A stretch of DNA of 64,000 nt from positions 106,640 through 170,639 of the forward strand of contig CAMDAH010000004.1 of NCBI GenBank assembly GCA_945888625.1. Reading direction: 5' to 3'. Below the pieces are notes generated by a model. The model was not told the origin of the DNA, did not search any database, and saw only the letters and a program-made list of their open reading frames with translations. The DNA comes from Chryseobacterium gleum. Lineage in GTDB: Bacteria > Bacteroidota > Bacteroidia > Flavobacteriales_D > Crocinitomicaceae. The translations under genes were made by a program, and so were the position numbers. Position 1 is the stretch's first letter. Each line of letters begins with the position of its first letter. Shown piece after piece: positions 1 through 8,506 of the stretch.

Positions 1-512
1 GCTTTGGGAAGCGTGATTATGGAATTAATCACAATGAAGTTATCAAGCTGTCAGATGAAATAAATTATGCTGTCGCTAGCTTTATCGAATCAGAATTAAA
101 GCGAATTGGAAAGGATAGCTACGAAAATAGGATTCGTGCTGCACTTAATTTCGTGCAATTTATTCCTTATGGCATACCAGATTTTGATGCCGGTGATGAT
201 TGTTATTTTGGTTTGGCCTTGCCTCACGAAAGTTTGGCGATATCCTATTCTGATTGTGATAGCAAATCTGTTCTTTTTGCAGGTATACTTCATCATTTAA
301 TTTCTGAGCAAAATATCATTTTAGTTGGATGTACAATTGAGGAGGGTGGACACATGATTGCTGGGGTCGCAGGTATTTACTACACAGGTCAGTATTTTAA
401 TCACCAAGGGAAAGATTACCTTTTGATTGAAACAACTACACCAATAGCACTTGAAAACCAACCGAGTAATCGCTTTCTAGATGTAGAAATTATATCCATA
501 AAACAACAATAA
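1..512 (+). CDS. Transglutaminase-like protein, 5' end cut by window edge
   Basis: The reading frame is open from the left edge (first full codon at base 3), so the true start lies outside the window; about 169 residues are visible. A Cys in the motif DCDSKS (codon 255-257), a His in GGHMIAG (351-353) and a Glu in the following LLIET strand lie in the order and spacing of the Cys-His-acid triad of transglutaminase-like (papain-fold) hydrolases. This is the same pattern as in the gene at 5944, so the two bracket this operon. No signal peptide can be judged because the N-terminus is missing. The next gene starts 10 bases after the stop, which suggests co-transcription. Substrate and activity (protease, amidase or cross-linking) are unknown. 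The family call rests on motif reading only. Confidence 0.6.
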   Translation, partial: FGKRDYGINHNEVIKLSDEINYAVASFIESELKRIGKDSYENRIRAALNFVQFIPYGIPDFDAGDDCYFGLALPHESLAISYSDCDSKSVLFAGILHHLISEQNIILVGCTIEEGGHMIAGVAGIYYTGQYFNHQGKDYLLIETTTPIALENQPSNRFLDVEIISIKQQ

Positions 513-522
513 AGAACAAGAT

Positions 523-1293
523 ATGATAGAATGGTTAGGAAGTTTAGATGAAGCGTTATTATGGTCAATTTTCTTATTATGTGCTATAATTATGGCTATC
601 TTTCCTTTTTGGTCTAAAATCAGGAAGGCATTGAAAATTAAATTTTCCAACCAAAAATCTGAAATTTTAGATTTTTCCTGGCGCTTGGCCCCTGACCACT
701 TACTTTTTAAATTTAAAGACAAGGAATACTATTTACAATCTGATGGCAAGCAGTTTGTCCTTGAGGGAGGAGTCATTATTCTTTCATGGAATGTTGTTGG
801 CGCCTATCAAATTGATATTGAACCGGTAGGATCAAATCTCAAAGGAAATACAGCCGTAATTACAGCTAAAAAATCAGCGTGTAAATTTATATTAGTAGCA
901 CATACGCCAAAAGGTAAATTGCGGAGCGTACTGGAAATCGATGAGTCTTTATTTCGTAATTTGAAAACTTTTAATTTGAGCAAGGAGTTACACTATAAAC
1001 AATCTAATCATGATCTTCAAACGACATCATTAACAAAATCAACTTGGATGCACGGAAAATACAAGCCAGGCAAAATGGCTGCTTTACCAAAAGTAAATAC
1101 AGCTGCGTTGAATGCTAAGGTGCCAAGGTATAACTATCTCAAAATAAGAGAAAGGCTCCTCTTTCTTAACCCAAAAATAATGCGGAAAGTAAAATTAAAA
1201 TGGTATATTAGCAAACAAAATGTGGTAAAAACCTACACCTTTCATCCGAATAAATACAATGAAGCCCTTGCAAATTCGAAAGAAAAACTTTAA
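523..1293 (+). CDS. Membrane-anchored protein with Ig-like domain, function unknown
   Basis: 256 residues. One hydrophobic helix (about residues 11-31) is followed by a basic stretch and then, at about residues 80-130, a segment with the pattern LSWNVVGA ... IDIEPVG ... AHTPKGK. That resembles Ig-like domains of Bacteroidota proteins, where a Ser-Trp strand is followed by an I-x-P turn and a final strand ending in a Gly-Lys/Asn turn. The C-terminal third is basic and ends in a Lys-rich tail. It sits between the transglutaminase-like gene (10-base gap) and the DUF4407 gene (41-base gap) on the same strand. The single helix near the N-terminus suggests an inner-membrane anchor. I do not recognise the whole protein; the Ig-like reading is an inference from a short pattern. 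Confidence 0.6.
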   Translation: MIEWLGSLDEALLWSIFLLCAIIMAIFPFWSKIRKALKIKFSNQKSEILDFSWRLAPDHLLFKFKDKEYYLQSDGKQFVLEGGVIILSWNVVGAYQIDIEPVGSNLKGNTAVITAKKSACKFILVAHTPKGKLRSVLEIDESLFRNLKTFNLSKELHYKQSNHDLQTTSLTKSTWMHGKYKPGKMAALPKVNTAALNAKVPRYNYLKIRERLLFLNPKIMRKVKLKWYISKQNVVKTYTFHPNKYNEALANSKEKL

Positions 1294-1334
1294 ACTAAAC
1301 TAATAATTAAAATAATAACTAAAACCCTGCTAAA

Positions 1335-2729
1335 ATGAGCGAAAATAACAACTCTATTGGAATGAATGAATTGGTTGATTACAAAAAGAAAGATTACGGT
1401 AAAATTAGGGGGTGGATTATGCACTTTCTTTGGAAATGTGCAGGAGCCGATTCTCAAATTTTGAAGTTTGCACCCTATTCGGACCATATCAAAGCTGCGG
1501 GAATTGGTGGGGTAGTATTGGCTACCACGGTTATGGCAACTGTGGCCATGGGTTTTGCTATGCATACTATTTTTGGAAAAAATACGGCGGATGGTCATGA
1601 GGGAAATTGGGCCATAACAATACCTGCTGCATTGGTTTGGGGTATTATCATCTTTAACCTCGATCGTTTCATTGTATCGACTGTAAAAGGGGATGGCACG
1701 GAGAAAATTACCCTGGGAGAATGGGGAGCCATGCTGCCTCGATTAGTAATGGCTATTATTATTGGTTTAACGATTTCCGCACCTCTTGAGACGTATATTT
1801 TTCAAACAGAAATCACAAGAGAATGGTCAAGAGTTCAAAACAAATTATCTCAGAATCGCCAAAATGAACTTGAATTAAAATATGCCAAGGAAAACAAGAA
1901 TTTAGATTCGTTAGCTATGGCAGGGCAAAAAGATTTAGATTCAGCTGATGCGAGATTCAAACGCAATGAGCAATATGTTCAATGGATTGGAAGCGGTTTA
2001 TTTGGTTGGGGGCCATGTGATGGCGGTGCAGCTTGTCCAAACTTGGCTCATAGAGAAGTTTTCCTTGCTAGAGATGCTGCAGGGATCGATAAAATTAATG
2101 CCCAAAAAATATTGGCTCAGGTCAAAGTAGATAAACAAAAATTAGTTGATAAAATACGAATAGAAAAAGACAAAGAAGGAGGTAAAATTGAAAACAGTAA
2201 ACCTGGATTTTTAGATCAGTTGATGATGTTGGAAAATTTATCGAGCCGAGGAGAGAACTTTACACCTGTAGATACAGAAGGAAGACCAGTTATGGAAGAG
2301 GATGGTAAAACCGAGAAGGTAGAAGAATTGTATGGGGCGGCATGGGCTCCCATCTGGCTAGTTCGCTTACTCTTCATGATTGTTGAAATTGCACCGGTAA
2401 TCTTTAAGTTCATGATTTGGGATTCATCCTATGATTACATGAAAGACAACGTGGCTCAAATTTTAGAAGCCAAGCAAGGGATCTCTTTGGAGTCTTTCCC
2501 GGACGAAAACAACAACAATCATCGTATTCGAAAAAACTATAACGCCGAACGAATTGTGGAAGTCTCCAAACGGCAAAATGATCTTGAAAAGGAAAATGCC
2601 ATTCATGCGATTACTTTGTATGCAGAACAAGAGCGTAAAGAGATTGAGGACAATCCGGAAGATTTTGTTAAAAATAATGATCACGACTCAAAACCAACGG
2701 AAAGTAACGAGCCCGAAAATAACGCATAA
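1335..2729 (+). CDS. DUF4407 domain membrane protein
   Basis: 464 residues. Layout: a soluble N-terminus, helices at about 51-79, 88-110 and 133-155, a long charged coiled-coil region (about 160-335), a fourth helix (about 337-362) and a charged C-terminal tail. The second helix ends in NLDRF and the third in APLETYIF, features I associate with the DUF4407 family, which is common in Bacteroidota and has no known function. The helical hairpin between helices 3 and 4 includes a short Cys-containing loop (CDGGAACP). The gene lies in a same-strand cluster with a related four-helix protein at 4974. A role in an envelope complex is inferred only from topology and context. Confidence 0.75.
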   Translation: MSENNNSIGMNELVDYKKKDYGKIRGWIMHFLWKCAGADSQILKFAPYSDHIKAAGIGGVVLATTVMATVAMGFAMHTIFGKNTADGHEGNWAITIPAALVWGIIIFNLDRFIVSTVKGDGTEKITLGEWGAMLPRLVMAIIIGLTISAPLETYIFQTEITREWSRVQNKLSQNRQNELELKYAKENKNLDSLAMAGQKDLDSADARFKRNEQYVQWIGSGLFGWGPCDGGAACPNLAHREVFLARDAAGIDKINAQKILAQVKVDKQKLVDKIRIEKDKEGGKIENSKPGFLDQLMMLENLSSRGENFTPVDTEGRPVMEEDGKTEKVEELYGAAWAPIWLVRLLFMIVEIAPVIFKFMIWDSSYDYMKDNVAQILEAKQGISLESFPDENNNNHRIRKNYNAERIVEVSKRQNDLEKENAIHAITLYAEQERKEIEDNPEDFVKNNDHDSKPTESNEPENNA

Positions 2730-2750
2730 TTTAAGCTAATTAAGGGTTGT

Positions 2751-3851
2751 ATGGCTGGTGAACTTGTAGTTTATGGTGATTTTTTTGGGCTATTTAAAAC
2801 AGACCAGGATCTACCTTTGGGTTCAACGGCTATTTTTCCAACGGACTTAAAGCATAAAGTGCAGGTTTATCAAGGAAAAATTACAAATTCTATTTTCGAG
2901 CACGAATTCAAGCCAGAAAAGCACCGTATATTGAAATCTTTTGTGTTATCTGGCGTGTCTAATATTGAGATTGTTGGTAACGCAAAGGCACCTTTCGCCG
3001 ACAGTAGAGTTTACGATTTTACTCAATTAATGATCATTGACCCAAAAATTGAGCGAGTATTTTCAATGAATAATGGGACGTATGGAGAAATTAGCGGCAA
3101 GGTTTATGGAAAAACAGCAGATCGACCAAGAATTTCAAAATTAGATCCGCTTTCACCACCACCTTTAATAGAAAATGACGAGCCTGGTAAAGTCGATAAG
3201 CCAACGGGTGACACAGGCTTAAATGATGATTCAGAAATCGGTAAAATCATTGAAAAGTCGAAAGAAGGCTGTCTTAAAGCGTGGACAGGTTGCTTAGCCA
3301 ATATATGGAGAATCTTAGGTTATTTACTGCTACTGCTTTTTTTATGGTGGCTAATCAAAGCTTGCTCCAAAATGGCTGAAGGCGATGATTGTATCGTCAG
3401 AGATAATAATGAACAACTATTAATAGAAAAAGAAAAGATCCGAGATTCAATAAAAATAGAATATGATAAAAACTTAGATAAGGCCTTGGCGAATGTAAAT
3501 ACAATTTATTTTTTTAAAAATACCGACGAATTTCATGATTATTCTCTAGGATCAAATGGTAACTTAAATCGCTTAATCACGCTATTACAGGTTTATAATG
3601 ATCGTTCGTTTTACATAGTTGGTCACCATTCCGGAATAAGTGTAGAATCGGCAAGATTAGACATGACCCGAGCTGCGCTTGTAAAACAAACATTTGTTTC
3701 AGCTGGAATACCTGCTAATAATTTGTTTTTGATATATAAAGCAGATAAAGAAATGATTGCAACTAAGGATCTTCATCCCTATATGCTTCCCGATTATTCG
3801 CTCCGGTACTATAACAGAAACATGCGTGTTGAAATTAAAGTGAAAAAATAA
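2751..3851 (+). CDS. Single-pass protein with C-terminal OmpA-like domain
   Basis: 366 residues with no signal peptide. An N-terminal beta-rich domain (about 1-125) is clearly related to that of the next gene: HKVQVYQGKI against HKVVIYRGII, and ERVFSMNNGTYGEISGKVYG against VEVFNVSEINGKTSGEVRG. A Pro/Asp-rich linker follows, then one transmembrane helix (about 186-205), a short coiled coil, and a C-terminal domain (about 245-366) with the OmpA/MotB-like layout: an initial strand NTIYFF, a strand ending GHHSG, then a helix with SARLDMTRAALVKQ and a final strand NRNMRVEIKV. OmpA-like domains usually bind peptidoglycan, so the C-terminus is probably periplasmic and the N-terminal domain cytoplasmic. 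The stop is one base before the next ATG, indicating translational coupling. Confidence 0.7.
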   Translation: MAGELVVYGDFFGLFKTDQDLPLGSTAIFPTDLKHKVQVYQGKITNSIFEHEFKPEKHRILKSFVLSGVSNIEIVGNAKAPFADSRVYDFTQLMIIDPKIERVFSMNNGTYGEISGKVYGKTADRPRISKLDPLSPPPLIENDEPGKVDKPTGDTGLNDDSEIGKIIEKSKEGCLKAWTGCLANIWRILGYLLLLLFLWWLIKACSKMAEGDDCIVRDNNEQLLIEKEKIRDSIKIEYDKNLDKALANVNTIYFFKNTDEFHDYSLGSNGNLNRLITLLQVYNDRSFYIVGHHSGISVESARLDMTRAALVKQTFVSAGIPANNLFLIYKADKEMIATKDLHPYMLPDYSLRYYNRNMRVEIKVKK

Positions 3852-3852
3852 A

Positions 3853-4977
3853 ATGGCAACAATTGGAAAATACTTTGTTAAAGGGAAGTTTGTAGGAAAT
3901 TTTACTACCAATCAACAAAAGGTATTGACCTCTGGCGATCCATTTCCAAAAGGGGATGAACATAAAGTAGTTATTTATCGTGGTATTATTAACCAGACAG
4001 AACAAATTCCGGTTACAAATTTCGATGAAGCAAAAGGTTTCTACAATTTTAAAGAAGTAAATAATATTCAAATAAATACTTCTGAGAAATGGCCGATTAA
4101 AAATGATCGTATTTTTTCATTATATGACATGAAGTTGACGAATGTAGAAGTGTTTAATGTTTCTGAAATCAACGGAAAGACAAGCGGTGAAGTGAGAGGG
4201 GATATTATTGCATCGGTAGGTGAACATCCTTTTAATAATGTCAATAAAGATGAGCCATATAATCCTGGTAAAGCAGCCGAACCATTTCCTATAGGTGGTG
4301 GAAAAGGAGGTGATGATCCGGGCGGTCCTGATATTGGAACTGGCCCCAATAATCCAGGCGGAGGAGATGCTGAAGGAGATACTGGAGGAGATACTACTGG
4401 TGGTAGAGGTTGCAATACAAAATGGTTGCGTTGGCTTTTGTATCTTTTGTTAATTCTCTTACTCCTTTATTTATTAGCTAAGTGTACGCAGGCTGGCCAA
4501 AAAATTTATTGTAGATTTGATAATTGGCGTATCGAACGAAAATTGGAAAAAGTGAAACAAGAGACGGATACGCTGCAAGCAAAAATAGAACAAACGGAAT
4601 TTAACCCCATTCCTTGCGGTACTATTGAAGATCATGGCGGTGATAATGAACCGTGGCAAGAATGGTACGGTTTAGGCAATCAATCCGGACGCGTTATGGT
4701 TGTTTTTAATGCAAAAGGTGCTCCAGATAGAATGGAGGTAATTTATGATGGTGAATTAAAATGTGAAACAAGAGAAACTAATTTTGTCAATAAAATTGGA
4801 GAGATAACGTATGACTTTAGCTCTATTGAGGGAAAGGGTTTTGGTCAGTATCAGGACACATTTTATTTTAATTATGTCTATGATAAAAACAAACCAACCG
4901 AAATGCTAATTAGAGTAATTCCTAACAAAGACATATCCATAACCAAATGGATAATTTATCCATACTGTCCACAATGA
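3853..4977 (+). CDS. Single-pass protein sharing the N-domain of its upstream neighbour
   Basis: 374 residues. It repeats the upstream architecture: a related N-terminal domain (about 1-140), a long Gly/Asp/Pro linker (about 150-190), one transmembrane helix made almost wholly of Leu (about 195-215), a short coiled coil and a C-terminal soluble domain (about 240-374). That last domain is unlike OmpA and I do not recognise it. It contains several Trp, Gly and acidic residues and a Cys near its start. A tandem duplication followed by swapping of the periplasmic domain is the simplest reading. The stop codon overlaps the next start as ATGA, so the downstream DUF4407-like gene is probably translated by reinitiation. 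Confidence 0.65.
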   Translation: MATIGKYFVKGKFVGNFTTNQQKVLTSGDPFPKGDEHKVVIYRGIINQTEQIPVTNFDEAKGFYNFKEVNNIQINTSEKWPIKNDRIFSLYDMKLTNVEVFNVSEINGKTSGEVRGDIIASVGEHPFNNVNKDEPYNPGKAAEPFPIGGGKGGDDPGGPDIGTGPNNPGGGDAEGDTGGDTTGGRGCNTKWLRWLLYLLLILLLLYLLAKCTQAGQKIYCRFDNWRIERKLEKVKQETDTLQAKIEQTEFNPIPCGTIEDHGGDNEPWQEWYGLGNQSGRVMVVFNAKGAPDRMEVIYDGELKCETRETNFVNKIGEITYDFSSIEGKGFGQYQDTFYFNYVYDKNKPTEMLIRVIPNKDISITKWIIYPYCPQ

Positions 4978-5954
4978 ATCTAGGAAAGTACATATTTGGA
5001 GTTCGGGAAGAATATTTCACGAAAGTCGGCGAAAAAGAAACAGCGCGGCAGTTTATCGTTTATAATAATTTATCACTAATGTTTTACACCCTTATCGCTA
5101 TTTCAACCTTGGCAGGGGTTATATATGGATTAGTACTTTTTAATAGTTGGTGGATTGCAATTGGTGTTGGATTATTCTTAGGCGGAATATCTTTTGTACT
5201 CTTGCTTTTAGTATTTTTCTTAAATATGACAACAAATTACCAAAATCTTTATCTCACCATGACCGATATGAATCCAATCTTTCAAGAGCATGAAAATGAC
5301 GATTTAAAAAATCTTTCTGATGAGCGCGCTGAGGAAATTGTACAAGCTAAAAAAATGCTCTTAAGGGAGACAAATCAAGAGGCTAAGTTTGACCACTTTC
5401 ACCTATCAAGTGTGGTAACTTCTATCATTAAAGTGACGCTTATATTAATAATATCTTGTGTAGTGGCCAATTCTTTGGAGTTTTTAATTTTTCATAAATC
5501 ATTAAATTCATCTCTCAATTCATTAAAAAATAATGAGACTTTAGTAGCATGTGCCAAGCATGAATTGACAGAAAATAATGATGAACTTAATCGAAAAATT
5601 ACTTTAGCAAGATGGACACTATCCATGTTGAAGGAGGATGCAAACGCACCATTTATTCTAATTGAATCAAAATCGTTAATGCTATCCATGGAAATATTAA
5701 GTTTGAGTATTGGTCCATGGAAGATAGTTTTAGATATTGTTGTCGCTTTGTTATTCCTCACCCCATTTATTTTATTGAAAAAAAGTAAAGAATATGCTGG
5801 TGGATTATTCTTAAAAGAAGCTGCGCTTTATGACATACAATGTTCACATATGTTTTATCTAATATCGGAAAGGGAACGGCGAAAAATAAAAGAAAAAATT
5901 CAAAACGAATACCCATATAATGAACTAATCAAAAAATCTGTGCATGAAGCGTAA
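4974..5954 (+). CDS. Four-helix membrane protein, divergent DUF4407-like
   Basis: I chose the ATG at 4974, which overlaps the upstream stop as ATGA; an in-frame ATG at 4947 would give nine more residues but a 31-base overlap. About 326 residues. Two helices near the N-terminus (about 22-68), a third at about 145-170, a long charged helical stretch and a fourth helix (about 243-263) followed by a basic tail give the same topology as the DUF4407 protein at 1335. The third helix ends VANSLEFLIFHK, comparable with APLETYIF there. The NLDRF motif is missing, so this is at best a distant relative. Same operon; function unknown. Confidence 0.6.
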   Translation: MNLGKYIFGVREEYFTKVGEKETARQFIVYNNLSLMFYTLIAISTLAGVIYGLVLFNSWWIAIGVGLFLGGISFVLLLLVFFLNMTTNYQNLYLTMTDMNPIFQEHENDDLKNLSDERAEEIVQAKKMLLRETNQEAKFDHFHLSSVVTSIIKVTLILIISCVVANSLEFLIFHKSLNSSLNSLKNNETLVACAKHELTENNDELNRKITLARWTLSMLKEDANAPFILIESKSLMLSMEILSLSIGPWKIVLDIVVALLFLTPFILLKKSKEYAGGLFLKEAALYDIQCSHMFYLISERERRKIKEKIQNEYPYNELIKKSVHEA

Positions 5955-6804
5955 TTTTTTTGATATAAGTAATATAGTGTTTTGGGTCCTAGCAGCAATT
6001 ATTGGCTTCCTTTTTTTACCTTATTTTAAAAATGGCGTTTATGATAATAAAAAACTTGAGGAGTGGGTTAAAGCCTTTGATACGATTCAACCTGTCCCTA
6101 TCAATGATACATTAATAGAAGTTGATACATCTAATAATATTACTAAATATGCCTTCAAAGTTTGGGATTGGAACGATTTTAATGGAAAGCATCACAGCAT
6201 AAAATTTAAATATAAGGTCGGTTCATTAGAATCAGCCGAAAACAATCGATTAGCTAATGCTAACTATGGCCCACTATATGAACTTGATAAGTTGATTTTA
6301 GTTGATTTAATTCAACAAATGAAAAAGTACATCAAGGGTAATAATTTAGATTACATGAATGCATTGGAATATGTATGCTCATCAATTCAAGATATTCCCT
6401 ATACATTAATATTAAATGAAATTAATGGATGCCCTTGTGAGCAACCCTTTGGGTCATTTAGCGCAAATTGTAAGGTTCAAAGTGATGGACGTGGATGTTG
6501 TGATGATGTTATGCCTTTTGGAGTTTACTCACCTTTTGAGTTTGTTTACAAGGAAACAGGCGATTGTGATACACGAGCACTGTTAGCTTTTACTATTTTA
6601 AAGGAAATGGGCTTTGATGTAGCTGTCATGGTTAGTGATTCTGAAAGTCATAGCGTTTTGGGTGTCGCAAATATTGGTGGAGCGGGTAATTCGTATGGCA
6701 CAAACTTATTCGGTAAAAAATATTACTTATGGGAATTGACCAGCCAACGATGGAGGTTTGGTTATGGTGTTGATGGGAATGATTGGACAACTGCGTTAGA
6801 ATAA
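5944..6804 (+). CDS. Membrane-anchored transglutaminase-like protein
   Basis: 286 residues; it overlaps the upstream gene by 11 bases. One N-terminal helix (about 10-28) anchors the protein, with the bulk outside the cytoplasm. The core has a Cys in GDCDTRA (residue 208), a His in SESHSVLG (residue 236) and a Glu in YLWELT, in the order of the transglutaminase-like Cys-His-acid triad. Before the core lies a Cys-rich loop (residues about 165-190, with CPC and GCC motifs) that may hold disulfides, consistent with a periplasmic location. It pairs with the transglutaminase-like gene at the left edge. The residues needed for catalysis look intact. The substrate is unknown. Confidence 0.7.
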   Translation: MKRNFFDISNIVFWVLAAIIGFLFLPYFKNGVYDNKKLEEWVKAFDTIQPVPINDTLIEVDTSNNITKYAFKVWDWNDFNGKHHSIKFKYKVGSLESAENNRLANANYGPLYELDKLILVDLIQQMKKYIKGNNLDYMNALEYVCSSIQDIPYTLILNEINGCPCEQPFGSFSANCKVQSDGRGCCDDVMPFGVYSPFEFVYKETGDCDTRALLAFTILKEMGFDVAVMVSDSESHSVLGVANIGGAGNSYGTNLFGKKYYLWELTSQRWRFGYGVDGNDWTTALE

Positions 6805-6823
6805 TTTTACTAAATTTATACTT

Positions 6824-7297
6824 ATGAAAGAAATAATAAACATTTTACTTTTGTTGATTCTAGGAATCGCATACTTAGTTGCATTTACAAAGATAATATC
6901 TGGGTTTCTCAATAAAATAACCACTCAGCGGAATAATGCGATTATTACCTTGTTCATCTCGGCAATTGCTGCTGCAGGAATCGTTATAATTGATATTTCA
7001 AAAGTTATTTCGGATGCATTTTCATTCTTTTGGGATAATTCCCAAATTGCTCTTGCCATAGGTTTTACATTATTATTGTTTATTGGATCATGGATTTTCT
7101 CGTTGCTTTTATTTCACGGAAGTTTTTTCCTTGTGTCGCTTATTACCAAAGAAGATGAAAAAGTTGAATTGAATAAAAACAACATTGAGTTGGCATTGGT
7201 TCATGGAACAATTCTTATTATCATTGCTTTTTTAGTAGGCTCTGCATTAAGCCAGTTTGCAACTAGTTTTATCCCATATCCTAAACTTCCATTTTAA
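6824..7297 (+). CDS. Four-helix membrane protein, tentatively DUF350-like
   Basis: 157 residues, almost all membrane: four hydrophobic segments (about 4-28, 38-60, 73-105 and 125-147) with short loops. The loop after the third helix is charged (TKEDEKVELNKNN) and leads into the last helix, a pattern also seen in the next gene (STRENEKAELAKNS). This resembles DUF350-type small membrane proteins, but the match is by eye and weak. It starts 19 bases after the transglutaminase-like gene. No catalytic residues are visible. It could be a membrane scaffold or channel subunit; that is speculation. Confidence 0.55.
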   Translation: MKEIINILLLLILGIAYLVAFTKIISGFLNKITTQRNNAIITLFISAIAAAGIVIIDISKVISDAFSFFWDNSQIALAIGFTLLLFIGSWIFSLLLFHGSFFLVSLITKEDEKVELNKNNIELALVHGTILIIIAFLVGSALSQFATSFIPYPKLPF

Positions 7298-7306
7298 CTT
7301 TTAACC

Positions 7307-7768
7307 ATGGAGATTGGAATTATTTTCTTGCAGTTTTTTGTATCTATTGGCTATATTTATTTGGCATACAAAGTACTTATCTCATATTTTATGGGAATCG
7401 TGTTTCCATTGAATTCCGCAAGCCGTCTATTTTTGGCCGTTGGATTAATAGGGTTTGGCTTAAGTTTATACAGCTTCAGTAAGGTTGGAATTGAACTTCT
7501 TCTTTTCGGTGTTGACAAAAAAAACTATTTATATGGCATCGGAATTTATTTGTTGTTTATCTTTTTTAGCTTTTGCTTTAGTGTAATTATTTTTAAAATA
7601 ACGCTTTTGGTTAATAAAGTAAGTACGCGCGAAAATGAAAAAGCAGAGCTGGCAAAAAACAGCTTCATATTTGCCGGTATCCAAAGTATTTCCTTTTTAT
7701 TTTTTATTTACTTACTTGCCGATCCTGTCGTTAAGCTTGCATTGAGTAGATTGAGTAATTTATTGTAA
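7307..7768 (+). CDS. Four-helix membrane protein, paralogue of the upstream gene
   Basis: 153 residues with four hydrophobic segments spaced like those of the protein at 6824. The shared charged loop before the last helix (TRENEKAELAKNS against KEDEKVELNKNN) and the near-equal length support tandem duplication with strong divergence. It starts 9 bases after its neighbour and is the last gene of the nine-gene cluster; the next gene is an unrelated soluble thioesterase after a 55-base gap. Function unknown. Confidence 0.55.
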   Translation: MEIGIIFLQFFVSIGYIYLAYKVLISYFMGIVFPLNSASRLFLAVGLIGFGLSLYSFSKVGIELLLFGVDKKNYLYGIGIYLLFIFFSFCFSVIIFKITLLVNKVSTRENEKAELAKNSFIFAGIQSISFLFFIYLLADPVVKLALSRLSNLL

Positions 7769-7823
7769 TTGTTCAACTAACGGTAAGTCAGATCAATTAT
7801 GTAGGGATTGTAAATTCGTTAAG

Positions 7824-8366
7824 ATGATTTTTAAGAAAATTACTGACTCCGAAACAATTTTAACGGAACTGATGATTCCAAGTTATGCCAATTTTGGCGG
7901 AAAGATACACGGAGGCATTTTACTTTCTCTTATGGATAAAGTCGCTTATATTACAGCGGCTAAACATTGTAGTTCTTATGCGGTAACTGTAGCTGTAGAA
8001 GGAGTGGAATTTTTAAATTCGGTAGAAGTTGGCGACTTAGTTTCTTTGAAAGCAGCGATTAATTATGTTGGAAATACATCAATGATTGTTGGGATGAGAG
8101 TAGAGGCATTAAATCCTCGAAATGGGCTAATAAAACATACAAATTCGTGCTATTTTACAATGGCAGCAAAAAATGAGGAAGGGCAATTAATTCAAGTTCC
8201 AGGTCTTATATTAGAAAATGAGACCCAAATTCGTCGTTTTTATGAGGGTATGAAACTCAAAGAATTTTCGCTCCACAAAAGAAAAATGATGCAATCTGAT
8301 TTTTCTGACGTTTCGCTTAATTTGATGAAAAAATCCTGCTTAGAGCAGCGTTGCCAAATTTTATAA
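7824..8366 (+). CDS. Hotdog-fold acyl-CoA thioesterase (YciA-like)
   Basis: 180 residues. The first 150 have the acyl-CoA hydrolase pattern: a start region with ANFGGKIHGGILLSLMD (Asn, Gly-Gly, His-Gly-Gly and Asp of the active-site helix), the strand VTVAVEGVEF, and the strand VGNTSMIVGMRVEA. The family cleaves acyl-CoA to free fatty acid and CoA in the cytoplasm. The last 25 or so residues do not look like the normal end of the family and run into a region that, in another frame, resembles a transposase tail (8324-8506). The C-terminus may therefore have been altered by a past insertion. It probably starts its own transcript. Confidence 0.8.
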   Translation: MIFKKITDSETILTELMIPSYANFGGKIHGGILLSLMDKVAYITAAKHCSSYAVTVAVEGVEFLNSVEVGDLVSLKAAINYVGNTSMIVGMRVEALNPRNGLIKHTNSCYFTMAAKNEEGQLIQVPGLILENETQIRRFYEGMKLKEFSLHKRKMMQSDFSDVSLNLMKKSCLEQRCQIL

Positions 8367-8506
8367 GTGTTAATGGAATTAGCGAAGAAAATAGAAATAG
8401 TTTAGTTAAACACGCAAATAATTATTTAATTTTTACCAATTACCCAAATCTTCAAATTGATAACAATCTTAGCAATAACATTAAAACTTGGAACTTTAGT
8501 TCTTAG
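8324..8506 (+). pseudogene. Possible remnant of IS66-family transposase C-terminus
   Basis: A 60-codon stretch is open in the frame from 8324 to the stop at 8504-8506, overlapping the thioesterase end by 43 bases. It has no clear start codon. The translation contains LQIDNNLSNN and then WNFSS. In IS66 transposases a conserved end reads roughly iDNN-xx-EN-xIRP followed by GRKNWLF-gS. Here the part between would be deleted. Preceding text (SLVKHANNYLIFTNYPN) also fits the alpha-helical lead-in of that family. No inverted repeats were identified. The match is short and made by eye, so this is a candidate only. Confidence 0.3.

Noticed and set aside
4068..4415. Pro-rich minus-strand ORF
   Set aside because: Antisense to the Gly/Asp/Pro linker of the gene at 3853; composition is explained by that linker.
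1..7768. Known antiphage defence system
   Set aside because: No nuclease, helicase, toxin or reverse transcriptase motif was seen in the cluster; an envelope role fits the topology better.
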